DNA of 64,000 bases from Pseudomonas sp. (GCA_007713455.1 VMRT01000002.1:310001-374000), one strand, 5' to 3'; positions 1-8,615 are shown, numbered from the stretch's first letter. The notes: generated by a model from the letters alone, not told the origin. Translations and numbers: made by a program.

Positions 1-606
1 GATCTGGAGTGCTACAACCTGATCTTCGCGCCGGGCTTTTCGACCAAGACCGAGATTTCCGACGTGTCCGGCCGCGGTGTCGGTATGGACGTGGTCAAGA
101 CCAAGATTTCCCAGCTCAACGGCACGGTGAACGTGTTCTCCACCAAGGGCCAGGGCTCGCGTGTGGTGATCAAGGTGCCGCTGACCCTGGCGATCATGCC
201 GACCCTGATGGTCATGCTCGGCAACCAGGCCTTCGCCTTCCCGTTGGTCAACGTCAACGAGATCTTCCACCTCGACCTGTCGCGGACCAACGTCGTCGAT
301 GGCCAGGAAGTGGTGATCGTCCGCGACAAGGCGCTGCCGCTGTTCTACCTCAAGCGCTGGCTGGTCAACGATGCGGCTCAGGAGGAGCAGCGTGAAGGCC
401 ATGTAGTAATTCTCAGCGTCGGTAATCAGAGCATCGGCTTCGTCGTCGATCAGCTCGTGGGCCAGGAAGAAGTGGTCATCAAGCCGCTTGGCAAGATGCT
501 GCAGGGTACGCCTGGCATGTCCGGTGCGACGATCACCGGCGATGGCCGCATCGCGCTGATTCTCGATGTTCCCAGCATGCTCAAGCGCTACGCACGCAGG
601 ATTTGA
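1..606 (+). CDS. cheA: Chemotaxis histidine kinase CheA, C-terminal part (5' end outside window)
   Basis: The frame is open from base 1 to the TGA at 604-606, giving the last 201 residues of CheA, the cytoplasmic kinase that phosphorylates CheY and CheB. It begins inside the ATP-binding domain: SDVSGRGVGMDVVK at residues 20-33 is the glycine-rich ATP-lid region typical of CheA. The rest, from about residue 65, is the CheW-like P5 regulatory domain that docks to receptors and CheW. cheB follows 53 bases downstream on the same strand, and motC, motD, a ParA-like ATPase and cheW come next, the usual pseudomonad chemotaxis order. The phosphotransfer and dimerisation domains lie upstream of the window. 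Confidence 0.96.
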   Translation, partial: DLECYNLIFAPGFSTKTEISDVSGRGVGMDVVKTKISQLNGTVNVFSTKGQGSRVVIKVPLTLAIMPTLMVMLGNQAFAFPLVNVNEIFHLDLSRTNVVDGQEVVIVRDKALPLFYLKRWLVNDAAQEEQREGHVVILSVGNQSIGFVVDQLVGQEEVVIKPLGKMLQGTPGMSGATITGDGRIALILDVPSMLKRYARRI

Positions 607-659
607 TTCAGTCAGGCAGCGCTTACCTCGGATGGGAGCGCTGCCGCTAGGAGTGATGT

Positions 660-1775
660 ATGGCAGTCAAGGTCCTGGTCGTCGACGATTCCGGCTTCTT
701 TCGTCGGCGCGTCTCGGAAATCCTTTCCTCTGATTCGAATATCCAGGTCGTCGGCACCGCCACCAACGGACGCGAGGCGATCGACCAGGTGCTGGCGTTG
801 AAGCCGGATGTCATCACCATGGACTACGAGATGCCGATGATGGACGGCATCACGGCGGTGCGGCAGATCATGCAGCGCTGCCCCACACCGGTGTTGATGT
901 TTTCCTCGCTGACGCACGAAGGCGCTCGGGTCACCCTCGATGCACTGGATGCCGGCGCCGTCGACTATCTGCCGAAGAACTTCGAAGACATTTCGCGTAA
1001 CCCGGATAAGGTCAAGCAGCTGCTGTGCGAGAAGGTACATACCGTTTCGCGCAGCAACCGGCGCTACAGCACGTTCTGTACCTCGAGCGTAAGTACGCCG
1101 CCGGTATCCGCGCGTGGCACTGCCTCGACATTGGCTACTGCAGCCCCCCGGACCGGCGCTACAACGCCAGCGCCCGCGGCGCCGGCAGCTCGTTCGCCTG
1201 CGCCCAAGCGCAAGGCGTACAAGCTGGTGGCCATCGGTACGTCTACTGGCGGTCCGGTGGCGCTGCAGCGTGTGCTCACTCAGCTCCCGGCGAATTTCCC
1301 CGCGCCGATCGTGCTCATCCAGCACATGCCGGCCGCGTTCACCAAAGCCTTCGCCGATCGTCTGGACAAGCTTTGCCGCATTCGTGTCAAGGAGGCCGAG
1401 GACGGCGACGTGCTGCGCCCAGGGCTTGCTCTGCTGGCACCGGGTGGCAAGCAGATGATGATCGATGGCCGCGGTGCGGTCCGCATCCTGCCGGGCGATG
1501 ATCGCCTCAACTACAAGCCCTGCGTCGACGTTACCTTCGGTTCGGCCGCCAAGTCGTTTCACGACAAGGTGCTGGCGGTGGTGCTGACCGGCATGGGTGC
1601 CGATGGTCGCGAAGGCGCACGGTTGCTCAAGCAGAGCGGCAGCCAGGTGTGGGCGCAGGATGAAGCCAGCTGCGTGATCTATGGCATGCCGATGGCGGTG
1701 GTCAAAGCCAACCTGAGTGATGCGGTCTACGGGCTCGACGACATCGGTCGCAATCTGGCCGAGGCGTGCATCTGA
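660..1775 (+). CDS. cheB: Chemotaxis response regulator protein-glutamate methylesterase CheB
   Basis: A 371-residue protein that removes methyl groups from (and deamidates) receptor glutamates, resetting chemoreceptor sensitivity after phosphorylation by CheA. Residues 1-120 form a receiver domain with the acidic pair D9/D10 and phospho-acceptor D55 in MDYEMP. A Ser/Thr/Ala/Pro-rich linker (about 130-185) leads to the methylesterase domain with the catalytic serine in GTSTGGP (about residue 194), the histidine in LIQHMP and the aspartate in TGMGADG. The ATG at 660 has AGGAG about 8 bases upstream. Length is usual for the family. Part of the cheA-cheB-motCD operon. Confidence 0.97.
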   Translation: MAVKVLVVDDSGFFRRRVSEILSSDSNIQVVGTATNGREAIDQVLALKPDVITMDYEMPMMDGITAVRQIMQRCPTPVLMFSSLTHEGARVTLDALDAGAVDYLPKNFEDISRNPDKVKQLLCEKVHTVSRSNRRYSTFCTSSVSTPPVSARGTASTLATAAPRTGATTPAPAAPAARSPAPKRKAYKLVAIGTSTGGPVALQRVLTQLPANFPAPIVLIQHMPAAFTKAFADRLDKLCRIRVKEAEDGDVLRPGLALLAPGGKQMMIDGRGAVRILPGDDRLNYKPCVDVTFGSAAKSFHDKVLAVVLTGMGADGREGARLLKQSGSQVWAQDEASCVIYGMPMAVVKANLSDAVYGLDDIGRNLAEACI

Positions 1776-1791
1776 TGGAGGCCCGCCTCTA

Positions 1792-2532
1792 ATGGACGTG
1801 CTCAGCCTGATCGGGCTGCTGTTGGCGTTCGTCGCCATCGTTGGGGGCAATTTTCTCGAGGGCGGCCATATCTCGGCGCTGCTCAATGGGCCGGCCGCGT
1901 TGATCGTGCTTGGCGGTACCCTGGGTGCCGTCCTGCTGCAGACGCCCATCGCCGTGTTCATGCGGGCGATGAGTATCGGTCGCTGGATATTCTTTCCGCC
2001 GCGCATCGATCTCGCGCGCGGCATCCTCATGGTCACTACCTGGAGCAATACTGCGCGCAAGGAGGGGTTGCTCGGCCTCGAGCCGGTCGCCGAGACGGAG
2101 CCCGATCCTTACGCACGCAAAGGCCTGCAGCTGCTGGTCGATGGCGCCGAGCCAGAAGTGATCCGCAGCATCCTTGAGGTCGATCTGTATACCCAGGAGG
2201 GGCGTGACCTGCGCGCGGCCAAGGTCTACGAGAGCATGGGTGGCTACTCGCCGACCATCGGCATCATCGGCGCGGTAATGGGGTTGATCCACGTGATGGG
2301 CAATCTGGCCGATCCCAGCCAGCTGGGCAGCGGCATCGCCGTTGCGTTCGTGGCGACCATCTATGGCGTCGCTTTCGCCAACCTGCTGGTGCTGCCGGTC
2401 GGCAACAAGCTGAAGAGCGTCGTCCAGCGGCAGACCGCCTATCGCGAGATGCTGCTGGAGGGCGTGTTGTCCATTGCCGAGGGCGAAAATCCGCGTTCCA
2501 TCGAGATGAAGCTGCAAGGCTTCATGGACTGA
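1792..2532 (+). CDS. motC: Flagellar motor stator protein MotC (MotA family)
   Basis: A 246-residue inner-membrane protein of the MotA/TolQ/ExbB proton-channel family. It forms the A subunit of the second pseudomonad stator (MotCD), which drives the flagellum under load. Four hydrophobic segments lie near residues 2-22, 28-50, 150-170 and 180-203, with a large cytoplasmic loop between the second and third, as in MotA. The chosen ATG has GGAGG about 10 bases upstream, inside the short gap after cheB; an upstream in-frame ATG overlapping cheB lacks such a site. motD follows after 5 bases, so the two subunits are co-translated. Confidence 0.94.
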   Translation: MDVLSLIGLLLAFVAIVGGNFLEGGHISALLNGPAALIVLGGTLGAVLLQTPIAVFMRAMSIGRWIFFPPRIDLARGILMVTTWSNTARKEGLLGLEPVAETEPDPYARKGLQLLVDGAEPEVIRSILEVDLYTQEGRDLRAAKVYESMGGYSPTIGIIGAVMGLIHVMGNLADPSQLGSGIAVAFVATIYGVAFANLLVLPVGNKLKSVVQRQTAYREMLLEGVLSIAEGENPRSIEMKLQGFMD

Positions 2533-2537
2533 CCGCC

Positions 2538-3380
2538 ATGGCCAGACGCAGACCACCGGAAGAGCACGAGAATCACGAGCGATGGCTGGTGTCCTACGCC
2601 GACTTCATCACGCTGTTATTTGCCTTCTTCGTGGTGATGTACTCGATCTCCTCGATCAACGAGGGCAAGTACAAGATCCTCTCCGATTCGCTGGTCGGCG
2701 TGTTCAATCAGGTCGATCGTTCGGTCAAGCCCATCCCCATCGGTGAGGAGCGACCTCGGACCACCGAGGCGGATGTGTCCCAGGTCGAGGATCTGTCGGG
2801 CCCGGCTTCGTCGGCGGGGAAGCCGACCCTCGATCCGCTGGAGCGAATTGCGCAGAGCATGCGCGAGACGTTCGGCGAGCTGATCGCCAACGAGCAATTG
2901 ACGATCCGTGGCAATGAGCTGTGGATCGAGATCGAACTCAACTCCAGCCTGCTGTTCCCCAGCGGCGATGCGCTTCCCAACGACCAGGCATTTCTGCTGA
3001 TCGACAAGGTCGCCGGAATTCTGGCCCCTTTCGACAACCCGATCCATGTCGAAGGGTTTACCGACAATCTGCCAATCAGCACCAGCCAGTTCCCGACCAA
3101 CTGGGAGCTGTCCGCAGCCCGCGCTGGCAGCGTTGTGAGGATGCTTGCAGCGCAGGGGGTGGACCCTTCGCGGATGGCAGCGGTGGGCTATGGCGAATTT
3201 CAGCCCGTGGCGGACAACGCGACAGCCGAAGGCCGGGCGCGCAACCGGCGGGTGATTCTGGTGGTGTCGCGCAATCTCGATGTGCGCCGGAGTGTCACTG
3301 GAATGGGCAGCAGCAATGTACGGCCTGACGATGCGTTGCGTCGGGCTGGCACACAATCTGCACCGGCTGTGTCCATGTAA
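2538..3380 (+). CDS. motD: Flagellar motor stator protein MotD (MotB family)
   Basis: A 280-residue partner of MotC. The N-terminal basic stretch is followed by one transmembrane helix starting at LVSYADFITLLFAFFVVMYS. D22 in YADF is the conserved proton-binding aspartate of MotB proteins. A variable periplasmic linker leads to an OmpA-like peptidoglycan-binding domain (about 115-245) with the NWELSAARA and GRARNRRV motifs that anchor the stator to the cell wall. Located 5 bases after motC in the chemotaxis operon, as in P. aeruginosa. Confidence 0.95.
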   Translation: MARRRPPEEHENHERWLVSYADFITLLFAFFVVMYSISSINEGKYKILSDSLVGVFNQVDRSVKPIPIGEERPRTTEADVSQVEDLSGPASSAGKPTLDPLERIAQSMRETFGELIANEQLTIRGNELWIEIELNSSLLFPSGDALPNDQAFLLIDKVAGILAPFDNPIHVEGFTDNLPISTSQFPTNWELSAARAGSVVRMLAAQGVDPSRMAAVGYGEFQPVADNATAEGRARNRRVILVVSRNLDVRRSVTGMGSSNVRPDDALRRAGTQSAPAVSM

Positions 3381-3467
3381 GCGCTTCAGGGCGCAGTCGT
3401 CAAAACACCGTCGCTTTGCCGTTTTCAGGCAATGCCGTTCCGGTCAGCTTCGCCGGGTGGAAGATCA

Positions 3468-4256
3468 ATGAGAGTTTGGGCTGTAGCCAATCAAAAGGGT
3501 GGGGTGGGCAAGACCACTACGTCGATCGCACTGGCGGGCTTGCTGGCGGATTCCGGCAAGCGCGTCGTCGTGCTGGATCTGGATCCGCATGGGTCGATGA
3601 CCAGCTATTTCGGGCATGATCCCGATAACCTGGACCATAGCGTCTTCGATCTCTTCCAGCACCAGGGTACCGTGCCGGATGGCCTGCCGTGGCAGCTGCT
3701 GCTGGCCACCAGTCACGAGCGTATCTCGCTGATGCCTTCCAGTACCGTGCTGGCGACACTCGAGCGCCAGTCGCCCGGGCAGAACGGCCTCGGGCTGGTC
3801 ATTGCCAAGAGCCTGTCGCAGCTGTGGCAGGACTTCGATTACGCCATCATCGACAGCCCGCCGCTGCTCGGTGTGCTGATGGTCAACGCACTGGCTGCCA
3901 GTCAGCAGCTGGTGATTCCGGTGCAGACTGAGTTTCTGGCGATGAAGGGTCTCGAGCGAATGGTCAGCACGCTGTCGATGATCAACCGTTCGCGTAAGCA
4001 AGCGCTGCCTTACACCATCGTGCCGACCTTGTTCGACCGCCGCACCCAGGCCTCGATGAATACGCTCAAGGTACTGCGAGCCGGTTATGCCGATCATCTC
4101 TGGCCAGCGTTCATCCCGGTTGATACGCGGCTGCGCGATGCCAGCCGCGCCGGCCTGACGCCTTCGCAGTTCGATCCGACCAGTCGTGCGGTTCTTGCCT
4201 ATCGTGCCTTGCTCAAGCATCTGCTGGCGTCGCAAGTGTCTCCGCAGGTGGCGTGA
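3468..4256 (+). CDS. ParA/MinD-family ATPase of the polar chemotaxis cluster (ParC-type)
   Basis: A 262-residue ParA-family ATPase. MRVWAVANQKGGVGKTTTS carries the deviant Walker A box with both lysines (NQKGGVGKTT, residues 8-17), and a Walker B-like IIDSPP follows near residue 130. Relatives encoded in polar chemotaxis operons, called ParC in Vibrio and Pseudomonas, place chemosensory arrays at the cell pole and segregate them at division. Position between motD and a CheW-domain protein is the normal one for this role. The start at 3468 is preferred over the in-frame ATG at 3432 because homologues begin with the Walker A strand. Confidence 0.9.
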   Translation: MRVWAVANQKGGVGKTTTSIALAGLLADSGKRVVVLDLDPHGSMTSYFGHDPDNLDHSVFDLFQHQGTVPDGLPWQLLLATSHERISLMPSSTVLATLERQSPGQNGLGLVIAKSLSQLWQDFDYAIIDSPPLLGVLMVNALAASQQLVIPVQTEFLAMKGLERMVSTLSMINRSRKQALPYTIVPTLFDRRTQASMNTLKVLRAGYADHLWPAFIPVDTRLRDASRAGLTPSQFDPTSRAVLAYRALLKHLLASQVSPQVA

Positions 4257-4343
4257 AGTGCCATGCCGCTCGGCGCCTGCCAGCTCAAGTTTGTCGCGCC
4301 AGTGGCCGATAGCCTGTTCAGATTCTCATAACGAGTTCGTTCC

Positions 4344-5144
4344 ATGAGCCGCACCGTCCTAACCGAAACCCGATCCCAGCAGGCACTGCAGTCCTATCTC
4401 GATGGGCTGCTGCAGGACGCTGCCATCGAACTGGCCGACTCGGTCAGTCAGGACGAATTCCAGGCGGCCGTGCTCGAGGAGCAACTGCGTGATACGCGGC
4501 AGAGCCAACCACCGCGTCTTGAAATAGTCCAGCCGGCGCCGCCGCCCGTGGTGGAAGCGCCTCTAACGATGCCTTCGGTGCCGACTCTTGAGCCGGTCGT
4601 GGAGCTCGAGGTTGCGCCGCAGCTGCCCAGCGAGCCAGTCGAAGCCGTGCCTGACGCCCATCCAGGTTGGGGTGAGGAGCCTTTCGAGTGCCTGCTGTTC
4701 GATGTGGCAGGGTTGACCCTGGCGGTGCCGCTGGTGTGCCTGGGCTCCATCTATCCGCTGGCCGGGCAGGAGCTGACGCCGCTGTTCGGTCAGCCCGACT
4801 GGTTTCTTGGCATACTGCCGAGCCAGTCAGGCAATCTGAAGGTGCTGGACACCGCGCGCTGGGTGATGCCTGATCGGTACCGTGACGATTTCCGCGAGGG
4901 GTTGCAGTACGTGATCTCGGTTCAGGGCTACGAATGGGGGCTGGCGGTCCATCAAGTCAGTCGCTCGATTCGCCTCGACCCCAGTGAGGTCAAGTGGCGT
5001 ACGCAGCGCAGTCAGCGTCCATGGCTGGCAGGAACGGTAATCGAGCATATGTGCGCGCTGGTCGACGTGACTGCGCTGGCCGAGCTGATCGCCAGTGGCG
5101 CTGTGAAACAGATGCAGGGCGCGACGAAGCCGCGGACACATTGA
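4344..5144 (+). CDS. CheW-domain protein, ParP-like partner of the ParA ATPase
   Basis: A 266-residue protein with an N-terminal helix-rich part (about 1-50), a Pro/Val/Glu-rich linker (about 55-105) and a C-terminal CheW-like domain (about 115-260, starting EEPFECLLFDVAGLTLAVPL). In the same genomic position Vibrio and Pseudomonas encode ParP, which links the ParA-type ATPase to the signalling array through its CheW-like domain. It is not the CheW adaptor itself, which is encoded next. The ParP assignment is by context and architecture; the sequence alone supports only a CheW-domain protein. Confidence 0.82.
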   Translation: MSRTVLTETRSQQALQSYLDGLLQDAAIELADSVSQDEFQAAVLEEQLRDTRQSQPPRLEIVQPAPPPVVEAPLTMPSVPTLEPVVELEVAPQLPSEPVEAVPDAHPGWGEEPFECLLFDVAGLTLAVPLVCLGSIYPLAGQELTPLFGQPDWFLGILPSQSGNLKVLDTARWVMPDRYRDDFREGLQYVISVQGYEWGLAVHQVSRSIRLDPSEVKWRTQRSQRPWLAGTVIEHMCALVDVTALAELIASGAVKQMQGATKPRTH

Positions 5145-5159
5145 AAGCAAACAATTGAC

Positions 5160-5180
5160 GGCCGCGCCTGTTGCGCGGCC
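5160..5180 (+). other. Perfect stem-loop between the CheW-domain gene and cheW
   Basis: GGCCGCGC, a 5-base loop and GCGCGGCC form a perfect 8-bp GC stem in the 83-base gap before cheW. No T-run follows, so this is not an intrinsic terminator. It could be an RNA processing or stabilising hairpin that sets cheW level; this is inference. Confidence 0.4.
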
Positions 5181-5227
5181 CGGCGATAGAATCGACCGCC
5201 ATTGCGGTAACTGAAGAAGGTGGGGCT

Positions 5228-5707
5228 ATGAAGATGACGTCTGCGCAGGGTTCCGAAGATCCTGTACTGCAATGGGTGACCTTCCGTCTGGACAACGAGA
5301 CGTACGGTATCAACGTGATGCAGGTCCAGGAGGTGTTGCGTTATACCGAGATTGCGCCGGTACCGGGTGCTCCGAGCTATGTGCTCGGCATCATCAACCT
5401 GCGCGGCAATGTGGTGACGGTGATCGACACGCGTCAGCGTTTCGGCCTGGAAACCGCGTCGGTATCGGACAATACTCGAATCGTGATCATCGAGGCGGAT
5501 CGTCAGGTCATCGGCATCATGGTCGATAGCGTTGCCGAGGTGGTCTATCTTCGCCAATCCGAGATCGAAACTGCGCCCAACGTCGGTAATGATGAGTCAG
5601 CCAAATTCATCCAGGGCGTTTGCAACAAGAACGGCGAGCTGCTGATTCTGGTCGAACTCGACAAGATGATGAGCGAGGAAGAATGGGCCGAGCTTGAGAG
5701 CATCTGA
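5228..5707 (+). CDS. cheW: Chemotaxis coupling protein CheW
   Basis: A 159-residue cytoplasmic adaptor that joins chemoreceptors to CheA. The single CheW domain shows the usual landmarks: LQWVTFRLDNETYGINVMQV at the N-terminus, then the VPGAPSYVLGIINLRGNVVTVID core and QRFGL. The start at 5228 (MKMTSAQ) is chosen because it has the family's usual length; an in-frame ATG at 5171 would add 19 unrelated residues. It is followed 3 bases later by a DUF2802 gene in the same transcript. Confidence 0.95.
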   Translation: MKMTSAQGSEDPVLQWVTFRLDNETYGINVMQVQEVLRYTEIAPVPGAPSYVLGIINLRGNVVTVIDTRQRFGLETASVSDNTRIVIIEADRQVIGIMVDSVAEVVYLRQSEIETAPNVGNDESAKFIQGVCNKNGELLILVELDKMMSEEEWAELESI

Positions 5708-5710
5708 TAC

Positions 5711-6124
5711 ATGCTGATCGCGTCGCTGGTCGCATCGTTGGTTGCGCTGGCCTTCTGCTGTCTTGGGCTGCTGGGCTTCTGCCTGTGGCTGCTCAGGCGG
5801 CAGCGGTTTCTGGCCGAACAACAGCAGCAACGCGATGCGAACAGGGATAAGCGCATCAAGGAGCTGAGCAGCCGCCTGGATGCCTATCTGGAAGGCAGCT
5901 TGCGCATGGGTGATGAGTTGCGTGAGCTGAGTCGCACGCTGGCGCCGTTACCGGACAAGCTCACCCAGCTGGAACAGCGCGACCCCAACAACTTCTCCTT
6001 CTCCCAGGCGGCCAAACTGGTCGGCATGGGCGCAAGCGTCGACGACCTGACGCAGTCCTGTGGCCTGTCGCAATCCGAAGCCGAGCTGATGAGCAAACTG
6101 CATCAGGCTCGCAAGAAACCCTGA
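5711..6124 (+). CDS. DUF2802 membrane-anchored protein, last gene of the chemotaxis operon
   Basis: A 137-residue protein with one N-terminal transmembrane helix (about 2-28: leucine/valine-rich, ending LWLLRRQR), a charged helical middle likely to form a coiled coil (about 35-85), and a C-terminal segment with the repeated pattern of DUF2802 (SFSQAAKLVGMGASVDDL and CGLSQSEAELMSKLH). The C-terminal part looks like a degenerate helix-turn-helix. Function unknown; the gene sits at the same place after cheW in other pseudomonads, and the transcript ends in a terminator overlapping its stop codon. Confidence 0.85.
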   Translation: MLIASLVASLVALAFCCLGLLGFCLWLLRRQRFLAEQQQQRDANRDKRIKELSSRLDAYLEGSLRMGDELRELSRTLAPLPDKLTQLEQRDPNNFSFSQAAKLVGMGASVDDLTQSCGLSQSEAELMSKLHQARKKP

Positions 6125-6136
6125 TTGGGGTTTTTC
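6114..6136 (+). terminator. Rho-independent terminator of the chemotaxis operon
   Basis: AAACCC-TGATT-GGGGTTTTT: a short stem (6116-6121 with 6127-6133) overlapping the TGA of the DUF2802 gene, followed by a T-run. The stem is short but well placed at the end of the operon. Confidence 0.6.
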
Positions 6137-6257
6137 CGTCGACTGGTCGTCCCTTCCGGGCCTTGCGCCGGAACCTCCCACACCCTGCACATTCCAATCC
6201 GTATCAGCTTGGCATTGCTGAGCTTGTCCAGGTCCCATGCTTGGGACGAGGAGGACA

Positions 6258-6701
6258 ATGATGCGGCTTACTCTCATTCTGTTGCTGTTCATGGTTTCGC
6301 TTGGCGCTCAGGCCGTCGAGGCGCCAGACGATGTGGACGGCGCAATGACCGTAAACGTCTTTCAAGCCAAGCGCCTTCATGAACTGGGCGCCGTCTTCAT
6401 CGATGTGCGTGCCGACCGCGAATGGTTATGGGGCCACGTGGAAGGCGCCGTGCACTTCGATCTGGCCAGTGATTTCGTCAGCCTGGCCGGGCCGGAGTGG
6501 CCGCGTGAGCTTCCGCTGGTGATTTACTGCGACAGCGAAATCTGCCCGCGTAGCGCGGAAGCCGCAAGAATGGCCGTGGCCTGGGGCTACCAGCGGGTGT
6601 TCTATTTCCGTGCCGGCTATTTCGCCTGGCAGCTGCATGATCTCCCTCAGGTCACTGGTGAAGATCGTGCAGCCGTCGTACTCAACGCGCAGGCCCACTG
6701 A
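6258..6701 (+). CDS. Secreted rhodanese-like domain protein
   Basis: A 147-residue protein with an N-terminal signal peptide (MMRLTLILLLFMVSLGAQA, cleavage likely after the AQA) and one rhodanese domain (about 30-135: VFIDVRADREW, HVEGAVHFDL, VIYCDSEICPRSAEAA). The catalytic-loop cysteine is present in CDSEIC, so sulfur transfer in the periplasm is possible. GAGGAGG lies just before two consecutive ATG codons (6258 and 6261), either of which could be used. A small perfect hairpin, GTCCCA-tgct-TGGGAC (6232-6247), abuts the ribosome-binding site and could dampen translation. Its 3' end overlaps the convergent FlhB-like gene by 20 bases. Confidence 0.85.
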   Translation: MMRLTLILLLFMVSLGAQAVEAPDDVDGAMTVNVFQAKRLHELGAVFIDVRADREWLWGHVEGAVHFDLASDFVSLAGPEWPRELPLVIYCDSEICPRSAEAARMAVAWGYQRVFYFRAGYFAWQLHDLPQVTGEDRAAVVLNAQAH

Positions 6702-7014
6702 GTTGCGGCAGGGGCGGCGCTGGTTCGCCTGCGCTCCGTTCGTGGAACCCTGGCGGGCATTTGCCCTTGAGGTACCAGGCAAAGGCGATGATCTCCGCGA
6801 TGGTGCGGTATAACGCTTCAGGGATTTCGTCGCCCAGCTCAAGCTTCGCCAGCAATCTCACCAGATCGGCGTTCTCGTAGATCGGCACCTCATGTTCCCG
6901 AGCGATGGCGAGGATCGTCTCGGCCAGCTCGTCATCGCCCTTGGCGCTCAGACTCGGCGCGTTGACACCGTCATAGCTGAGCGCGATTGCCTGGCGTGGC
7001 TGCTTGTCGGTCAT
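6682..7014 (-). CDS. FlhB C-terminal-domain homologue (type III export switch family)
   Basis: A 110-residue protein resembling the cytoplasmic part of FlhB/YscU that follows the self-cleavage site (QAIALSYDG, REHEVPIYENADLVRLLAKLELGDEIPEALYRTIAEIIAFAWYLKG). The NPTH cleavage motif and the FlhB membrane domain are absent, so it corresponds to a free-standing cleaved fragment. Such proteins are common beside fliK in pseudomonads and bacilli and may modulate the hook-length export switch. Its ATG overlaps the fliK stop by 4 bases (ATGA), so the two are translationally coupled. Confidence 0.85.
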   Translation of the reverse strand: MTDKQPRQAIALSYDGVNAPSLSAKGDDELAETILAIAREHEVPIYENADLVRLLAKLELGDEIPEALYRTIAEIIAFAWYLKGKCPPGFHERSAGEPAPPLPQLSGPAR

Positions 7015-8540
7015 GCCTTTTCGTCCACGAAGCGTTGCTCCAGATTGGTGCTCGGACCCTGTGGTGGCGTGCCTTGCCTGCAGCTCAGTTCTCCGACACT
7101 CAGCCCGGCTGCCTGTAGGCGCTCACGCAGATGGGTAAGTTCGGTCGCCACCAACTGGGCCGTGGCACTGCGCTCGGCCCACAGCTGGCTGGTGAGGGTG
7201 CCGCGCGTCAACTGTGCTTGAACTTGCAGTGGCCCGAGTGGTGCAACATCGAATGCGAGTTCGATCTTCCAGAGCGGCTCGCCACGCTCCTTTTCCTGCT
7301 TTCTCGGCTCTTCTTCGCGCTGCAGCTTGATTTGCAGCGGCACGATATCTCGCTGGTCGCGCATTGGCAGCTCCAGCTGCCAGGTGGTGAGGAGGGCGCC
7401 GTCCGGGCCGATTTGTGTCTGCGCGAGACTGGACAGTTGATGGGTCTGCAGCCTGGATACCGCGGCGGCTGCGAGCTTGAGCAGCATTTCGAGGTCGGCT
7501 TCTTCTTCCAGGCCAGGCGGCAGTCGGGTTGGTAGCGGGAACCCCAGCGCGAGCTGACGGACATTGCTTTGCGCCAGGGAGCCCAGCGCTTGCCGCGCAA
7601 ATGCAGGCAACGCCTGGCCCATGGCGGCACTGGCCTGGGCGCTGGCCAGCGGCGTGCTACCTGGAAGATTGGGCATTTGCGCCAGTAGGCGCAGCAGCCC
7701 GGCCTTGAGGTCGCCCTGCAGTCCTTCGGTTTGCCCGGCCAGCAAGCGCGCCTCAAGGAACACGCCGCTCCTGGCCAGCGCTGCGGCGAGTGCCTTGGCA
7801 TCGCCCAGTTGCTGCATTTCGGGTATCAGCCCCAGCAGTTTTTCGGCGGCGCCGCGCAGCCCCTCGGGGAGAGCCCCGGTACCACCCTGTAGAGCCTTGA
7901 ACAGGCCTTCCAGCGAGGCCTGGCGGTGGTGTTGGGCGCCCAGTTGCTCGCCGAGATGCAGCTGATCGAGGCGCCCGCTCAGCGGCAGGAATGCGAGGGA
8001 TTGGTCGCCCTTGACCTGCGCTGTCAGCAGGCTGCCGAGTGCCAGCGGGTTGGCTAATTCGATATTCAGCTTCTGTCCAGCGACGGGGCTGTTGAGCAGG
8101 CTGATGACCGCCTTGAAGATCTTCTGCCCGTCCTCCGACTGCTGTTGACTGGTCGCCACGACACGGCCCTGGATGACGCTGCCGACCGGCAGTTGCTGAA
8201 GGTCGATCATCGAGGCGGGCTGGCGCCCGGCGATCTGTGGAGCGGCCAGCAACCGGGTGTCGGACAGGGCGGTGATGACGTATGCGGTGCCGGGTGGCGG
8301 CGCCTTGTTGCTGCTGACCTCGACGGTCGCCTGGCGCCCGCTGCCCATGGTCAGCCGCAGCACCAGCCGAAATGCCTGCGCCGCTTCCCTGATGCTGACT
8401 ACCTCCGCTTCGGCGTTTTCGCCAGCCGCCAGAAGGCCTTGCATCGGTTGCAGCAGTTTCAAAGCGAGGTCATTCGCCGCTGCCGCCTGGCGCGGCGCGC
8501 TGCTTGGGGGCAGGGCAGTGGTACTCTTGATCTCGGTCAT
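7011..8540 (-). CDS. fliK: Flagellar hook-length control protein FliK
   Basis: A 509-residue protein rich in Gln, Leu and Ala that is exported as a molecular ruler to stop hook growth. Most of the length is low-complexity linker. The conserved C-terminal Flg_hook domain lies at about 375-470 (LLTTWQLELPMRDQRDIVPLQIKLQ, WKIELAFDVAPLGPLQVQAQL, LWAERSATAQLVATELTHLRERLQAAGL). It is preceded by GAGGAAAG close to the ATG. It stands apart from other hook genes here, linked only to the FlhB-tail homologue. Confidence 0.92.
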   Translation of the reverse strand: MTEIKSTTALPPSSAPRQAAAANDLALKLLQPMQGLLAAGENAEAEVVSIREAAQAFRLVLRLTMGSGRQATVEVSSNKAPPPGTAYVITALSDTRLLAAPQIAGRQPASMIDLQQLPVGSVIQGRVVATSQQQSEDGQKIFKAVISLLNSPVAGQKLNIELANPLALGSLLTAQVKGDQSLAFLPLSGRLDQLHLGEQLGAQHHRQASLEGLFKALQGGTGALPEGLRGAAEKLLGLIPEMQQLGDAKALAAALARSGVFLEARLLAGQTEGLQGDLKAGLLRLLAQMPNLPGSTPLASAQASAAMGQALPAFARQALGSLAQSNVRQLALGFPLPTRLPPGLEEEADLEMLLKLAAAAVSRLQTHQLSSLAQTQIGPDGALLTTWQLELPMRDQRDIVPLQIKLQREEEPRKQEKERGEPLWKIELAFDVAPLGPLQVQAQLTRGTLTSQLWAERSATAQLVATELTHLRERLQAAGLSVGELSCRQGTPPQGPSTNLEQRFVDEKA

Positions 8541-8602
8541 CTTTCCTCAAATGCTCTTACAACCTTTCGCGTTCGCGGCCCTCGGCACCAAAGGTTGCCA
8601 TG

Positions 8603-8608
8603 TATAAT
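8603..8608 (+). promoter_or_regulatory. Candidate -10 element of the ccm operon
   Basis: A perfect TATAAT lies in the fliK-ccmA gap, 69 bases before the chosen ccmA start. No good -35 hexamer is visible at 16-18 bases spacing, so the site may need an activator. Position upstream of the leader hairpin supports promoter use. Confidence 0.45.
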
Positions 8609-8615
8609 TCCGCCC

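Noticed and set aside
612-2060. Long open frame of 482 codons on the minus strand opposite cheB and motC
   Set aside because: It is antisense to two certain genes, has no ribosome-binding site and an Arg/His/Gln-rich composition typical of shadows in GC-rich DNA.
5154-5196. TTGACG and TAGAAT before cheW considered as a promoter
   Set aside because: The spacing is 26 bases, far from 16-18, and a stable stem-loop lies between them.
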